Shown one piece after another: positions 1 through 8,000 of a stretch of 13,654 nt of DNA. The notes beneath the pieces are model-generated. The model worked only from the letters and a program-made list of their open reading frames with translations. It searched no databases and was not told where the DNA came from. The DNA comes from Comamonadaceae bacterium. Lineage in GTDB: Bacteria; Pseudomonadota; Gammaproteobacteria; Burkholderiales; Burkholderiaceae. The stretch is from the NCBI GenBank assembly GCA_947505995.1, contig CANNNB010000043.1:1-13654 (forward strand), written 5' to 3'. Position numbers and translations under genes: made by a program. How positions within the stretch are numbered: position 1 is the first letter of the stretch; the number at the start of each line of letters is the position of its first letter.

Positions 1-94
1 CGGGCAGGCCTTTGAGTTGGGGGTATCGCAACAGCTCGACAGACGCATAAAAAGCGTCCATGTCAAGGTGGGCAATGCGCCGTGTGAGCGGCAC
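1..94 (-). CDS. dinB: DNA polymerase IV (Y-family), N-terminal fragment cut by the window edge
   Basis: The minus strand reads GTG then PLTRRIAHLDMDAFYASVE and continues LLRYPQLKGLP to the window edge. The HLDMDAFYASVE stretch is the first conserved motif of Y-family polymerases: its first Asp is a metal-binding catalytic residue and the FYASVE part forms the nucleotide pocket. DinB performs translesion synthesis and is error-prone on undamaged DNA. Only 31 codons are visible, so the palm, fingers and little-finger domains cannot be judged. The GTG at 94-92 was chosen because it puts the catalytic motif about ten residues from the N-terminus, as in known DinB proteins; no in-frame ATG lies in the short stretch upstream that I checked. 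The start falls one base after the stop of the preceding oxidase gene, and I see no clear Shine-Dalgarno sequence, so translation may depend on coupling. The family call is firm; the exact start is less so. Confidence 0.85.
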   Translation of the reverse strand, partial: MPLTRRIAHLDMDAFYASVELLRYPQLKGLP

Positions 95-95
95 T

Positions 96-1250
96 TTATT
101 GAGGAAAAGTGCCTGGCAGCAAGATGCTTTTGTCAACCGTGTCCATCTGTGTACGACCACAAAACGCCATGGTCAAATCCAATTCGTTGTGAATGATTTG
201 CAGGGCCTTTTCAACCCCAGGCTGACCCATGGCACCAAGGCCGTATAAAAAAGCACGGCCAATGTAGGTGCCTTGAGCGCCCAATGCACGAGCCTTTAAT
301 ACATCTTGACCGCTGCGAATGCCGCCGTCCATGTGCACTTCAATTTGTTTGCCTACAGCATCCACAATGGCGGGCAACGCTTCAATGCTGCTTTGAGCGC
401 CATCGAGTTGGCGTCCGCCGTGGTTGCTCACAATCATAGCATCGGCGCCACTTTCAACAGCCAAGCGGGCGTCTTCTGCATCTTGAATACCCTTCAAAAT
501 GATTTTGCCGCCCCAACGTTTTTTGATCCATTCCACATCGCCCCAGTTGAGACGCGGATCAAACTGTTGCGCGGTCCAAGCTGACAGGGAACCCATGTTT
601 TCAACACCCTTGACGTGCCCCACAATATTGCCAAACTCGCGACGTGATGTGCCCAACATGCCCAAAGCCCAACGCGGCTTGGTCGCAATGTTGATCATGT
701 TGGCGATGGTTAATTTGGGTGGCGCCGACAGGCCGTTCTTCAAGTCTTTGTGGCGTTGACCCAAAATTTGCAAATCCAAAGTAATGACCAAGGCTGAGCA
801 ATTGGCGGCACGGGCGCGTTCAATTAAACGCTCAATGAAATCTCGGTCACGCATCACATAAAGCTGAAACCAGAAAGGATGACCGTCAGTGCCTTTTGAC
901 ACATCCTCGATGGAGCAAATGCTCATGGTTGATAGGGTGAAGGGAATACCAAACTTTTTGGCGGCCCTTGCTGCCAATATTTCGCCATCGGCGTGTTGCA
1001 TGCCAGTCAGGCCCGTGGGCGCAATGGCCACTGGCATGGCAACCTGCTGGCCAATCATGGTGCTGGCTGTGCTGCGATTTTCCATGTTAACCGCCACGCG
1101 CTGACGCAATTTGATTTTCTGAAAATCACTTTCGTTCGCGCGGTAAGTACTTTCAGTCCAAGAGCCGCTGTCTGCGTAGTCGTAAAACATTCGCGGAACA
1201 CGTTTTTGAGCCAGGACGCGTAACTCTTCAATGGTGGTGATCACAGACAT
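96..1250 (-). CDS. lldD: FMN-dependent alpha-hydroxy-acid dehydrogenase/oxidase (L-lactate dehydrogenase family)
   Basis: This 384-residue protein belongs to the FMN-dependent family that includes LldD, glycolate oxidase and mandelate dehydrogenase, which oxidise 2-hydroxy acids to 2-oxo acids. Visible landmarks: YDYADSGSW near residues 23-31 with the substrate-binding Tyr25; the FMN-proximal PVAIAPTG at 73-80; QLY at 129-131; TLD at 157-159; an active-site Arg in LGQR (166); Lys253 in ILKGI; the signature SNHGGRQLDG at 275-284 with catalytic His277 and Arg280; DGGIRSG at 308-314; and GR at 331-332 for the FMN phosphate. All expected catalytic residues are present and the length is normal. 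The loop at roughly 175-215, which in LldD-type enzymes contacts the membrane, is present, favouring a quinone-linked dehydrogenase over a soluble oxidase. The substrate is not proven: lactate, glycolate and related acids remain possible. It follows the hemerythrin gene by 52 bp and abuts dinB. The ATG at 1250 has a weak GGA about nine bases upstream. Confidence 0.88.
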   Translation of the reverse strand: MSVITTIEELRVLAQKRVPRMFYDYADSGSWTESTYRANESDFQKIKLRQRVAVNMENRSTASTMIGQQVAMPVAIAPTGLTGMQHADGEILAARAAKKFGIPFTLSTMSICSIEDVSKGTDGHPFWFQLYVMRDRDFIERLIERARAANCSALVITLDLQILGQRHKDLKNGLSAPPKLTIANMINIATKPRWALGMLGTSRREFGNIVGHVKGVENMGSLSAWTAQQFDPRLNWGDVEWIKKRWGGKIILKGIQDAEDARLAVESGADAMIVSNHGGRQLDGAQSSIEALPAIVDAVGKQIEVHMDGGIRSGQDVLKARALGAQGTYIGRAFLYGLGAMGQPGVEKALQIIHNELDLTMAFCGRTQMDTVDKSILLPGTFPQ

Positions 1251-1302
1251 CTTTAATTTCCAATATGTGTTGTTCAGCTTATAAGGTGGGCGCTAGAAAT
1301 GA

Positions 1303-1815
1303 TTAGCTGCAGCTCACGCTACCGCAACCCGACATGGTGACGTTTTGAACGACGGAGGGATCTGCCAAGGTTTCTGTTTCGCTGTCGAAGTTCACAGATT
1401 TCAAATGCAAGGCCAAGCCAGCGTCCATGGACGCAGCATGTTGGGGAAACCATTCAGCCAAAGCCTCAGCCAATCGAGTAATGATTTCTGTGTCGCCTTG
1501 CACATAGTGGGTTTCAACCGCTCGCATGGTTTCTAAAATAGTGGCGTGTTGGCCTGCGTGACAATTGTCTTCGCTAAACCCTGTAGCCAACATCCAGCGG
1601 TCTTCTTGAGCAAAATGCTCAACGGTGTGATTTAAAAATTCACGGTACAAATTCAGTTGTTCAGATTGTGGCGTGAGCAATAAAGCGTTGAGCATGGTCA
1701 CAAACTCTTCGTGTGTGTGGTCCATGCGGCCATCGCCTGTGTACAAATTAGCAGACCAGTGAAGGCCAGCGGCATAGGACGATAGCGCAGCTTGATCAGT
1801 TTGAATGGTTTCCAT
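1303..1815 (-). CDS. Hemerythrin-domain protein with a short Cys-containing tail
   Basis: This 170-residue protein carries a complete diiron hemerythrin ligand set in the expected order and spacing: His35 in MDHTHEEF, His67 and Glu71 in HFAQED, His86 and His90 in HAGQH, and His126 and Asp131 in HAASMD. The four-helix bundle spans about residues 12-140. After it comes a roughly 30-residue extension ending SGCGSVSCS, which is not part of the canonical fold. Bacterial hemerythrins bind O2 reversibly and are credited with oxygen storage, delivery or sensing, and sometimes with iron or NO handling; the sequence alone does not decide among these. There is no signal peptide, membrane segment or fused signalling domain, so it is probably cytoplasmic. 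The start follows argH by 12 bp with an AAGGGG-type ribosome-binding site, so co-translation with argH is likely. No gene symbol is established. Confidence 0.85.
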   Translation of the reverse strand: METIQTDQAALSSYAAGLHWSANLYTGDGRMDHTHEEFVTMLNALLLTPQSEQLNLYREFLNHTVEHFAQEDRWMLATGFSEDNCHAGQHATILETMRAVETHYVQGDTEIITRLAEALAEWFPQHAASMDAGLALHLKSVNFDSETETLADPSVVQNVTMSGCGSVSCS

Positions 1816-1827
1816 CTCAACCCCTTT

Positions 1828-3282
1828 TTAAAAACCCAATCGCGCATGATGACGCGCAATTTGGAGACGTACTTGATCTGGCGCAGTGCCACCCAAAGTA
1901 TTTCGAGCGTTCAGCGACCCCACTAAGCTGAGACATTCGAACACATCGGCCTGAATACTTGGGTTGAACTGCTGCAAGGTGGCCAGGGGCAATTCGCTCA
2001 AGTCTAGGTTTTGCGTTTGGGCAGTTTTCACGGCATGTGCCACCACCTCATGTGCATCGCGGAAGGGCAGGCCCTTCTTGACCAAATAATCGGCTAAATC
2101 TGTGGCGGTGGCATAACCTTTTTTGGTGGCAGCTTGCATGGCTGCTGCGTTGACGCTAATGCCGCCTTCTTTTTGACCCGTTTGCGAATTGGTTTGACCG
2201 CCAATCATTTCACTGAAGATGCGCAAGGTGTCTTTAAGTGTGTCCACGGTGTCAAACAACGGTTCTTTGTCTTCTTGGTTGTCTTTGTTGTAGGCCAGCG
2301 GCTGGCCCTTCATGAGCGTGATAAGCCCCATGAGGTGCCCCACCACACGACCTGTTTTGCCACGCGCCAGTTCTGGCACATCCGGATTTTTCTTCTGCGG
2401 CATGATGGAGCTGCCGGTGGTGAATCGATCGGCAATTTTCACAAAGCCAAAGTTTTGGCTCATCCACAAAATGAGTTCTTCACTTAAGCGGCTGATGTGC
2501 ACCATGCACAAAGAGGCTGCGGCTGTAAATTCAATGGCAAAGTCGCGATCGCTTACGCCATCGAGGCTATTTTGGCTGACGCAGGCATCGCCAAGCTCGT
2601 CCACCATGCCAAGTTTTTTGGCCACGAGCTCACGGTCAATCGGGTAAGTGGTGCCGGCCAAGGCGGCAGAGCCCAAAGGCAGGCGATTGGTACGACGGCG
2701 CACATCGACCATGCGTTCGGCATCGCGCGCAAACATTTCGACATAGGCCAACAGGTGATGAGCAAAGCTCACGGGTTGGGCCACTTGCAAATGAGTGAAG
2801 CCAGGCAAGATCACATCCACATGGCGCTCGGCCACTTCTATCAATGATTTCTGCAGGTCATTTAAAAGGCTGGTGATCAAATCAATCTCACTGACCAACC
2901 ACAAACGCACATCGGTGGCCACTTGGTCATTGCGGCTCCGTCCGGTATGCAGACGCTTACCCGCATCGCCCACAATTTGAGTCAGGCGTGCTTCAATGTT
3001 GAGGTGCACATCCTCTAAATCCAGTTTCCAATCAAACTGGCCCTGTGTAATTTCTTGAGTAATTTGAGCCATGCCGCGCTGAATGTCGACCAGATCTTGG
3101 GGGCTGATGATTTTTTGAATGGCTAACATCTCGGCATGGGCCAAACTGCCCTGTATGTCCGATTGCCAAAGTCGCTTGTCGAAAAAGACACTTGACGTGT
3201 AGCGCTTCACCAGATCGCTCATGGGCTCGGAAAACAAGGCCGACCAGGCCTGGGACTTTTGATCGAATTGGTTTTTAGACAT
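1828..3282 (-). CDS. argH: Argininosuccinate lyase
   Basis: ArgH cleaves argininosuccinate to arginine and fumarate, the last step of arginine synthesis, as a cytoplasmic homotetramer. The 484 residues match the fumarase/aspartase superfamily. The conserved regions are [12 protein letters not shown] (113-124), [10 protein letters not shown] (161-170) with catalytic His164, and the superfamily signature [12 protein letters not shown] (290-301), whose flexible-loop Ser supplies the catalytic base. [10 protein letters not shown] (332-341) is also typical. Length is slightly above that of E. coli. The N-terminus reads AWSALFSEP where most ArgH proteins have a WGGRF motif, so the usual Arg is absent there; the rest aligns well. 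The ATG at 3282 is needed to keep this N-terminal segment, but no Shine-Dalgarno precedes it. ppc ends 90 bp upstream and the hemerythrin gene starts 12 bp downstream, all on the same strand. Confidence 0.97.
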   Translation of the reverse strand: MSKNQFDQKSQAWSALFSEPMSDLVKRYTSSVFFDKRLWQSDIQGSLAHAEMLAIQKIISPQDLVDIQRGMAQITQEITQGQFDWKLDLEDVHLNIEARLTQIVGDAGKRLHTGRSRNDQVATDVRLWLVSEIDLITSLLNDLQKSLIEVAERHVDVILPGFTHLQVAQPVSFAHHLLAYVEMFARDAERMVDVRRRTNRLPLGSAALAGTTYPIDRELVAKKLGMVDELGDACVSQNSLDGVSDRDFAIEFTAAASLCMVHISRLSEELILWMSQNFGFVKIADRFTTGSSIMPQKKNPDVPELARGKTGRVVGHLMGLITLMKGQPLAYNKDNQEDKEPLFDTVDTLKDTLRIFSEMIGGQTNSQTGQKEGGISVNAAAMQAATKKGYATATDLADYLVKKGLPFRDAHEVVAHAVKTAQTQNLDLSELPLATLQQFNPSIQADVFECLSLVGSLNARNTLGGTAPDQVRLQIARHHARLGF

Positions 3283-3317
3283 TTGCAGATTTTATCGGGT
3301 TGCCAGGCTCCTCGAAC
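3283..3317 (-). promoter_or_regulatory. Possible argH promoter giving a leaderless transcript
   Basis: On the minus strand GATAAAATC precedes the argH ATG, with the -10-like hexamer TAAAAT at 3294-3289 and only six bases between it and the start codon. Transcription starting at the usual distance would begin at or beside the A of ATG. The lack of a Shine-Dalgarno near the start agrees with a leaderless message. The region where a -35 box would lie (about 3312-3317) matches the consensus poorly, so this remains tentative. Read-through from ppc is the alternative. Confidence 0.3.
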
Positions 3318-3372
3318 GCGTGGCAGACCCTCAAAACAGACTGAAAACGACGAAAAAAGCCTTCCTAGCGAT

Positions 3373-6195
3373 TTATCCCGTGTTCCTCAGTCCGGCTGCA
3401 ATCCCGTTGATCGAGAGATGGATGCCTCTTTGGACACGTTCGTCTGCCTTGCCATCGCGAAAACGCCGTATCAGTTCAACCTGCAGGTGATGCAGGGGGT
3501 CGATGTAGGGGAAACGATGGCGAATGGACCGGGCCAGCGCAGGATTGTTGGCCAAACGGTGTTTTTCGCCTGTGAGGAGTGTCATGACATTGGCAGTCCG
3601 GTGCCATTCGGCTTCGATGGCCGTAAAAATCTTTTTTCTCAATTTGGTGTCGCTCACCAGTTCGCTGTAGCGAGAGGCCAGAGCCAAGTCGCTTTTGGCC
3701 AAGGCCATGTCCATGTTGGACAGCAGGGTTTTGAAGAAGGGCCATTGTTTGACCATTTTTTGGAGCAAAGCCAAGGCTGCTTTGCGCTCTTTGTCTGTGG
3801 GGCGATCTAGAAACTGGTCGACTGCCGAACCAAAGCCAAACCATCCTGGTAAGGTCAGTCGGCATTGGCCCCAACTAAAGCCCCAAGGGATTGCGCGCAA
3901 ATCTTCAATTTTTTGATTGGCTTTGCGGGAGGCAGGGCGGGAGCCAATGTTGAGCTCTGCAATTTCTCGAATGGGTGTGGCCTCAAAGAAGTAATCATTG
4001 AAGCCTGCTGTTTCATAAACCAAGTGGCGGTAGGCTTGCATACTGGCCTGCGAAAGCAGTGTTGCAGTTTCTAAAAAGTTGCGAGCTGCTGGCTTCGTGG
4101 GTTGCAACAAAGTGGCTTCTAAAGTGGCAGCCACCAAGGTCTCTAAATTTCGCCTTCCAATTTCGGGGTTGGCATACTTAGAGCCAATCACTTCACCTTG
4201 CTCGGTCAGTCTAATTTGACCTTTAACCGTGCCCGGAGGTTGCGCCAAGATGGCTTGGTAACTGGGGCCACCGCCGCGGCCGACTGTGCCACCCCGACCA
4301 TGAAACATGCGCAGTTGAATTTTGTGACTGTTGGCCAGTCGGTCGAAGTCTTCCGCCAAAGCCACTTCTGCGCGGTACAACTCCCAATTGCTGGTGAAAA
4401 TGCCGCCGTCTTTGTTGCTGTCTGAATAACCCAACATGATGTCTTGCTCGGCACCTGAACGCTGTACCAAATTGGCAATGCCAGGTAAGGCGTAGAACTC
4501 GCGCATGATGCCGGCAGAATTACGCAAGTCTTCAATGGTTTCAAACAAAGGCACCACAATCAAATCAACTTGAGCAATGTGATCCAAAGTACCGCGCATC
4601 AAGCCCAGTTCTTTCTGTAGCAGCAAGACCTCCAGCAGGTCACTCACACTTTCAGTGTGGCTGATGATGTAGTGTCGAATTGCTTCTGCGCCGTAACTTC
4701 CGCGCGCCTCACGGGCAGCCTCAAAAATGGCCAATTCAGAAAGGGCATGTTCTGAGTAAGTGGCACCAGGAATGCGCAAAGGCCTTGCTTCATTGAGCAT
4801 TGCCATTAACAGCTTGCGCTTACTTTGTTCATCAAGCGCTGCGTAATCTTTTTCTACGCGCGCTGTTGCCAATAATTCGCAGACTACTTTTTCGTGTTGG
4901 TCTGAGCTTTGGCGCAAGTCAACCGTTGCCAAATGGAAGCCAAATACTTCCACCGCACGAATCAGTGGGTCAAGTCGCTGAGCGGCCAAGGTTTTTGCAT
5001 GATGGTTTTGCAAGGAGGTTTGAATGATTTTCAAATCTGCGAGAAAGCTGCTGGCGTTTGGGTAAGGATTTTGCGGCGCAATCGCATGCCTTGCCGCATC
5101 ACCGTCTGTCAATGATTTAAGTGTGGCTGCCAATCGCGCATACATGCCAGTCAGAGCGCGCCTGTAGGGCTCGTCCATGCGGTGAACGTTGGTGTCTGGC
5201 GATTTTTCTGCCAAGGCTTTCATGGCGGGTGAAAAACTAACCAACATGGCCGACAAAGACAACTCACTGCCCAAGAAATGCACTTCAGTGAGGTAGTGGC
5301 GCAATGCCACTTCCGCCTGTCTTTTTAGCGCGTGTTGCAGGGTTTGTGCGTTGACATTGGGGTTGCCGTCGCGGTCGCCGCCTATCCACTGGCCCATGCG
5401 CAAGAAAGGCGCAACGGGATGCGTTCCCAATGCTTCTTCCAGTGCCGCATAAATTTTGGGAATTTCTCGCAGAAAAGTTGACTCGTAGTAGCTTAAAGAA
5501 TTTTCAATTTCATCGGCAACCGTCAACTTCGAAAAGCGCAGCAAACGCGTCTGCCAAAGTTGCATGACACGTGCGCGCATTCGTTGCTCGTTGGCCGCCA
5601 ATTCTTTGGGCGTCAAGGCGTCCTTTGCGGCGTTCACCACGGCTGCACGTGCTTTGATTTCATCGCGTTCGTTCAACAACTGTGCAATGTCGCGTTCAGC
5701 ACTCAAAATACTTTGTCGCTGCACTTCTGTCGGATGGGCGGTCAGCACCGGTGAGACAAAGCTATGGGCCAAGGTTTGTGAAATGATTTTGGGCGTAATG
5801 CCCGCCCAACGCAGCCGTTGCAACGCAACTTCAATGCTGCCCTCGTGGGCGTCGCCCACACGCTCGTGAATAGCGCGTCTGCGGATGTGATGTCTGTCTT
5901 CCGCCAAATTGGCCAAGTGGCTGAAATAAGTAAAGCCACGAATCACGCTGACGGCGTGGTCGCCCGGCAAGCCCTTGAGTAGCTTTTTCAAAGATTTGTC
6001 GGCATCTTGATCGGCATCTCGCCTAAAAGCCACAGACAGTTTGCGAATTTTTTCGATCAATTCGAAAATCTCGCCGCCTTCCTGCTCTCGAATCACATCC
6101 CCCAAAAGGCGACCTAATAAGCGGATGTCCTCAACCAAAGGGCGTTCGTTGTCACGAGAATTGCGTTTCAGAGGAGGAATTGTTGTGTTTGGCAT
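3373..6195 (-). CDS. ppc: Phosphoenolpyruvate carboxylase
   Basis: This enzyme carboxylates PEP with bicarbonate to oxaloacetate, the anaplerotic supply for the TCA cycle, as a cytoplasmic homotetramer. The 940-residue product is complete and somewhat longer than the 883 residues of E. coli. Visible landmarks are VLTAHPTEV (150-158) with catalytic His154, [10 protein letters not shown] (272-281), FETIEDL (551-557), [10 protein letters not shown] (587-596), the glycine loop [14 protein letters not shown] (631-644) with its catalytic Arg, GSRPASRK (751-758), IPWGFSWGQ (769-777), and the invariant C-terminal [10 protein letters not shown] (931-940). Every motif I looked for is intact. The start at 6195 places the conserved N-terminal helices ([15 protein letters not shown]) at residues 26-40, as in homologues; there is no strong Shine-Dalgarno. 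It diverges from hemC across a short spacer and points toward argH. Confidence 0.98.
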   Translation of the reverse strand: MPNTTIPPLKRNSRDNERPLVEDIRLLGRLLGDVIREQEGGEIFELIEKIRKLSVAFRRDADQDADKSLKKLLKGLPGDHAVSVIRGFTYFSHLANLAEDRHHIRRRAIHERVGDAHEGSIEVALQRLRWAGITPKIISQTLAHSFVSPVLTAHPTEVQRQSILSAERDIAQLLNERDEIKARAAVVNAAKDALTPKELAANEQRMRARVMQLWQTRLLRFSKLTVADEIENSLSYYESTFLREIPKIYAALEEALGTHPVAPFLRMGQWIGGDRDGNPNVNAQTLQHALKRQAEVALRHYLTEVHFLGSELSLSAMLVSFSPAMKALAEKSPDTNVHRMDEPYRRALTGMYARLAATLKSLTDGDAARHAIAPQNPYPNASSFLADLKIIQTSLQNHHAKTLAAQRLDPLIRAVEVFGFHLATVDLRQSSDQHEKVVCELLATARVEKDYAALDEQSKRKLLMAMLNEARPLRIPGATYSEHALSELAIFEAAREARGSYGAEAIRHYIISHTESVSDLLEVLLLQKELGLMRGTLDHIAQVDLIVVPLFETIEDLRNSAGIMREFYALPGIANLVQRSGAEQDIMLGYSDSNKDGGIFTSNWELYRAEVALAEDFDRLANSHKIQLRMFHGRGGTVGRGGGPSYQAILAQPPGTVKGQIRLTEQGEVIGSKYANPEIGRRNLETLVAATLEATLLQPTKPAARNFLETATLLSQASMQAYRHLVYETAGFNDYFFEATPIREIAELNIGSRPASRKANQKIEDLRAIPWGFSWGQCRLTLPGWFGFGSAVDQFLDRPTDKERKAALALLQKMVKQWPFFKTLLSNMDMALAKSDLALASRYSELVSDTKLRKKIFTAIEAEWHRTANVMTLLTGEKHRLANNPALARSIRHRFPYIDPLHHLQVELIRRFRDGKADERVQRGIHLSINGIAAGLRNTG

Positions 6196-6271
6196 GACGA
6201 CACGTCTGTATAAAGGGCTTGTGTCATGCTAGCATTTGAATTGCTTGAAAAATTACGAACAGGTTACTGGT
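6196..6271. promoter_or_regulatory. Divergent ppc/hemC spacer with a 10-bp palindrome
   Basis: These 76 bases must hold both the ppc and the hemC promoter unless the promoters lie inside the genes. It contains the perfect palindrome ATGCTAGCAT at 6226-6235 and a smaller inverted repeat, GACG-ACA-CGTC, at 6196-6206 next to the ppc start. A TATAAA at 6209-6214 is a possible -10 element, but no well-spaced -35 box pairs with it on either strand. A shared operator is plausible because both promoters crowd this space; no regulator can be named. Confidence 0.4.
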
Positions 6272-7201
6272 TTGAACCCTTCTACACCCTCCCATTCCAA
6301 TCGTCCTATTGTCATTGCCACACGTGAAAGCCGCTTGGCCATGTGGCAGGCTGAACATGTTCAAGCCATCTTGCAGGCGCGCGGTTTTGAAGTTCACCTA
6401 TTGGGTATGACCACCCAGGGTGATCAAATTCTAGACCGCAGCCTCAGCAAAGTCGGTGGCAAAGGTTTGTTTGTCAAAGAACTGGAAGTGGCGCTTTCAG
6501 AGGGGCGAGCAGACATTGCAGTGCACTCCCTCAAGGACGTCCCCATGGACATGCCCGAGGGCTTCGAGTTGGCCTGCGTCATGGAACGAGAAGACCCTCG
6601 TGATGCCTGGGTGTCAAGCCAATACGCCACTTTGATGGACTTGCCACAAGGTGCCGTGGTGGGCACGTCTAGCCTTCGCAGAACCGTTTTGCTCAGGGCG
6701 CTTCGACCTGATTTGAAAATTGAGCCTTTGCGTGGCAACTTAGACACGCGCTTGCGCAAATTGGATGAAGGCCTCTATGCCGGCATTATTTTGGCGGCGG
6801 CGGGGTTGAAACGCTTGCAGTTGTCTGACCGAATTCGCCATATCTTTGAAACTGAACAAATGCTGCCGGCTGCAGGGCAAGGTGCCTTGGGCATAGAAAT
6901 TTGCGCTGGGCGAACCGATTTAATCGATGCCTTGAAGCCCTTGGTCCACTCAACTTCTTGGTTGGCAGTGGCGGCTGAACGTGCTGTCAGTCGCGCAATG
7001 GGCGGAAGTTGCTCTATGCCTTTGGCTGCGCATGCCACCTTGTCGGGCCCAACATTGAGCCTGCGAGCGGCATGGGGTGACCCAGAGGGCTCAGCCACCT
7101 TGGTCACCGCTCAAGTTGTTGCTCAAGTGGTCAGCCTTGAAGAGGCTGAAAGTTTGGGAACCCAAATTGCAGCCGAGCTAAGACGTGGCGGTGCCCACTG
7201 A
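6272..7201 (+). CDS. hemC: Hydroxymethylbilane synthase (porphobilinogen deaminase)
   Basis: HemC polymerises four porphobilinogens into hydroxymethylbilane, the third step from 5-aminolevulinate in heme synthesis. Numbering from the TTG at 6272 gives 309 residues. Motifs are [13 protein letters not shown] (13-25), [13 protein letters not shown] (60-72), HSLKDVP (85-91) with catalytic Asp89, VGTSSLRR (130-137), [12 protein letters not shown] (153-164) and GGSCSMP (244-250), where Cys247 carries the dipyrromethane cofactor. No ATG is available near the N-terminus. The frame stays open to another TTG at 6236, but the TTG at 6272 has AGG seven bases upstream and gives an N-terminus of normal length, so I prefer it. 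The stop TGA overlaps a downstream ATG by one base. It is the first gene of the hemCDXY cluster. Confidence 0.95.
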   Translation: MNPSTPSHSNRPIVIATRESRLAMWQAEHVQAILQARGFEVHLLGMTTQGDQILDRSLSKVGGKGLFVKELEVALSEGRADIAVHSLKDVPMDMPEGFELACVMEREDPRDAWVSSQYATLMDLPQGAVVGTSSLRRTVLLRALRPDLKIEPLRGNLDTRLRKLDEGLYAGIILAAAGLKRLQLSDRIRHIFETEQMLPAAGQGALGIEICAGRTDLIDALKPLVHSTSWLAVAAERAVSRAMGGSCSMPLAAHATLSGPTLSLRAAWGDPEGSATLVTAQVVAQVVSLEEAESLGTQIAAELRRGGAH

Positions 7202-7224
7202 TGAATCTCGCCACTTCGCCATGA
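7201..7224 (+). other. Seven-codon mini-ORF bridging hemC and hemD
   Basis: ATG at 7201-7203 shares its A with the hemC stop TGA. It encodes MNLATSP and ends at TGA 7222-7224, which overlaps the hemD ATG as ATGA. This geometry would let ribosomes leaving hemC reinitiate, cross the short ORF and reinitiate again at hemD, which lacks an obvious Shine-Dalgarno. It may equally be a chance arrangement; the peptide itself is unlikely to have a function. Confidence 0.3.
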
Positions 7225-8000
7225 CGCAAGTTGTGGTCACTCGACCTGCGCAAGATGCAAACGCTTGGGTCGATTCATTGAATGAAGCGGGCTATCAAGC
7301 CCTTCGATTGCCACTTCTAGAATTGACAGAATTTTTGACGACTCAAACTGCGATGGAGGCGTTGGCACATTTAAAACGCAGCCAAGTGGTTATGTTTGTC
7401 AGCGCCAATGCCGTTCGATTTTTAGCCCAAGCACTTCGTCATCAGCCTGATTGGGTTGAGCATTTTCTGGTGGCGCGCGCTTGGTGCACGGGTCCCGGTA
7501 CCGCGGCTGCTTTGGTGCAATGTGGCATCCCTTTCAGCCAGATTGACCAACCCTCAGGGCAAGCAAGACAGCTCGATTCAGAGGCTTTGTGGGAGGTTGT
7601 GGGTACACAAGCAGTCCAGGGCATGGATGTGTTGTTTGTGCGGGGTGCTGATGAATCGGGAGCTACGGCTGGACGAGATTGGCTAGCTCTGGAACTTGAA
7701 AAAGCAAAAGTGAAGGTCTCAGCCATTGCAGCCTACCAACGCACACCCGTTCAGTTGACAGAGTCACAGAAAGCGCTCGTTCATCAGTACATTGCTGATG
7801 GTGCCGTTTGGTTGTTCAGCAGTTCAGCTGCGCTTCAAGCCCTCATCTCGCAATGCCCGAAGGCCAATTGGTCAATGGCCAAAGCCACTGTCACTCACCC
7901 CAGAATGGCCGAATTAGCCCAAAAAATGGGTTGGGGTACTGTTTCTATTGCCCCGCCAGGGTTCAGTTCATTGCTGGCATCTATAAAATCAATGGCATGA
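7221..8000 (+). CDS. hemD: Uroporphyrinogen-III synthase
   Basis: HemD cyclises hydroxymethylbilane with inversion of ring D to form uroporphyrinogen III, the branch point to heme and siroheme. The 259-residue reading starts MTQVVVTRPAQDANAW, the usual family N-terminus. The sequence is poorly conserved in this family, but supportive segments are present: MFVSANAVRF (58-67), GPGTAAAL (91-98), the SEALW segment (120-124), VRGADESG (140-147), YQRTP (172-176), VWLFSSSAAL (196-205) and HPRMAELAQKMG (226-237). Two alpha/beta subdomains of roughly equal size are expected. The frame is open upstream to GTG codons at 7185 and 7191, inside hemC, but these would add residues not typical of the family. 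The stop overlaps the hemX ATG as ATGA. Position directly after hemC strengthens the call. Confidence 0.92.
   Translation: MTQVVVTRPAQDANAWVDSLNEAGYQALRLPLLELTEFLTTQTAMEALAHLKRSQVVMFVSANAVRFLAQALRHQPDWVEHFLVARAWCTGPGTAAALVQCGIPFSQIDQPSGQARQLDSEALWEVVGTQAVQGMDVLFVRGADESGATAGRDWLALELEKAKVKVSAIAAYQRTPVQLTESQKALVHQYIADGAVWLFSSSAALQALISQCPKANWSMAKATVTHPRMAELAQKMGWGTVSIAPPGFSSLLASIKSMA

Noticed and set aside
3283..3372. Possible intrinsic terminator between ppc and argH
   Set aside because: There are T-runs on the minus strand, but I could not find a convincing GC-rich stem before them.
3259..3810. Plus-strand open frame of 183 codons spanning the argH-ppc junction
   Set aside because: It overlaps the well-supported ends of both argH and ppc antisense and shows no protein motif.
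7185..7220. N-terminal extension of hemD from GTG 7185 or 7191
   Set aside because: It adds residues absent from typical HemD proteins, which start close to VVVTRP. The ATG at 7221 fits better.
7808..7996. N-terminal extension of hemX into hemD
   Set aside because: The frame is open, but the extra residues resemble no HemX N-terminus. The ATG at 7997 gives the expected short basic tail before the membrane helix.
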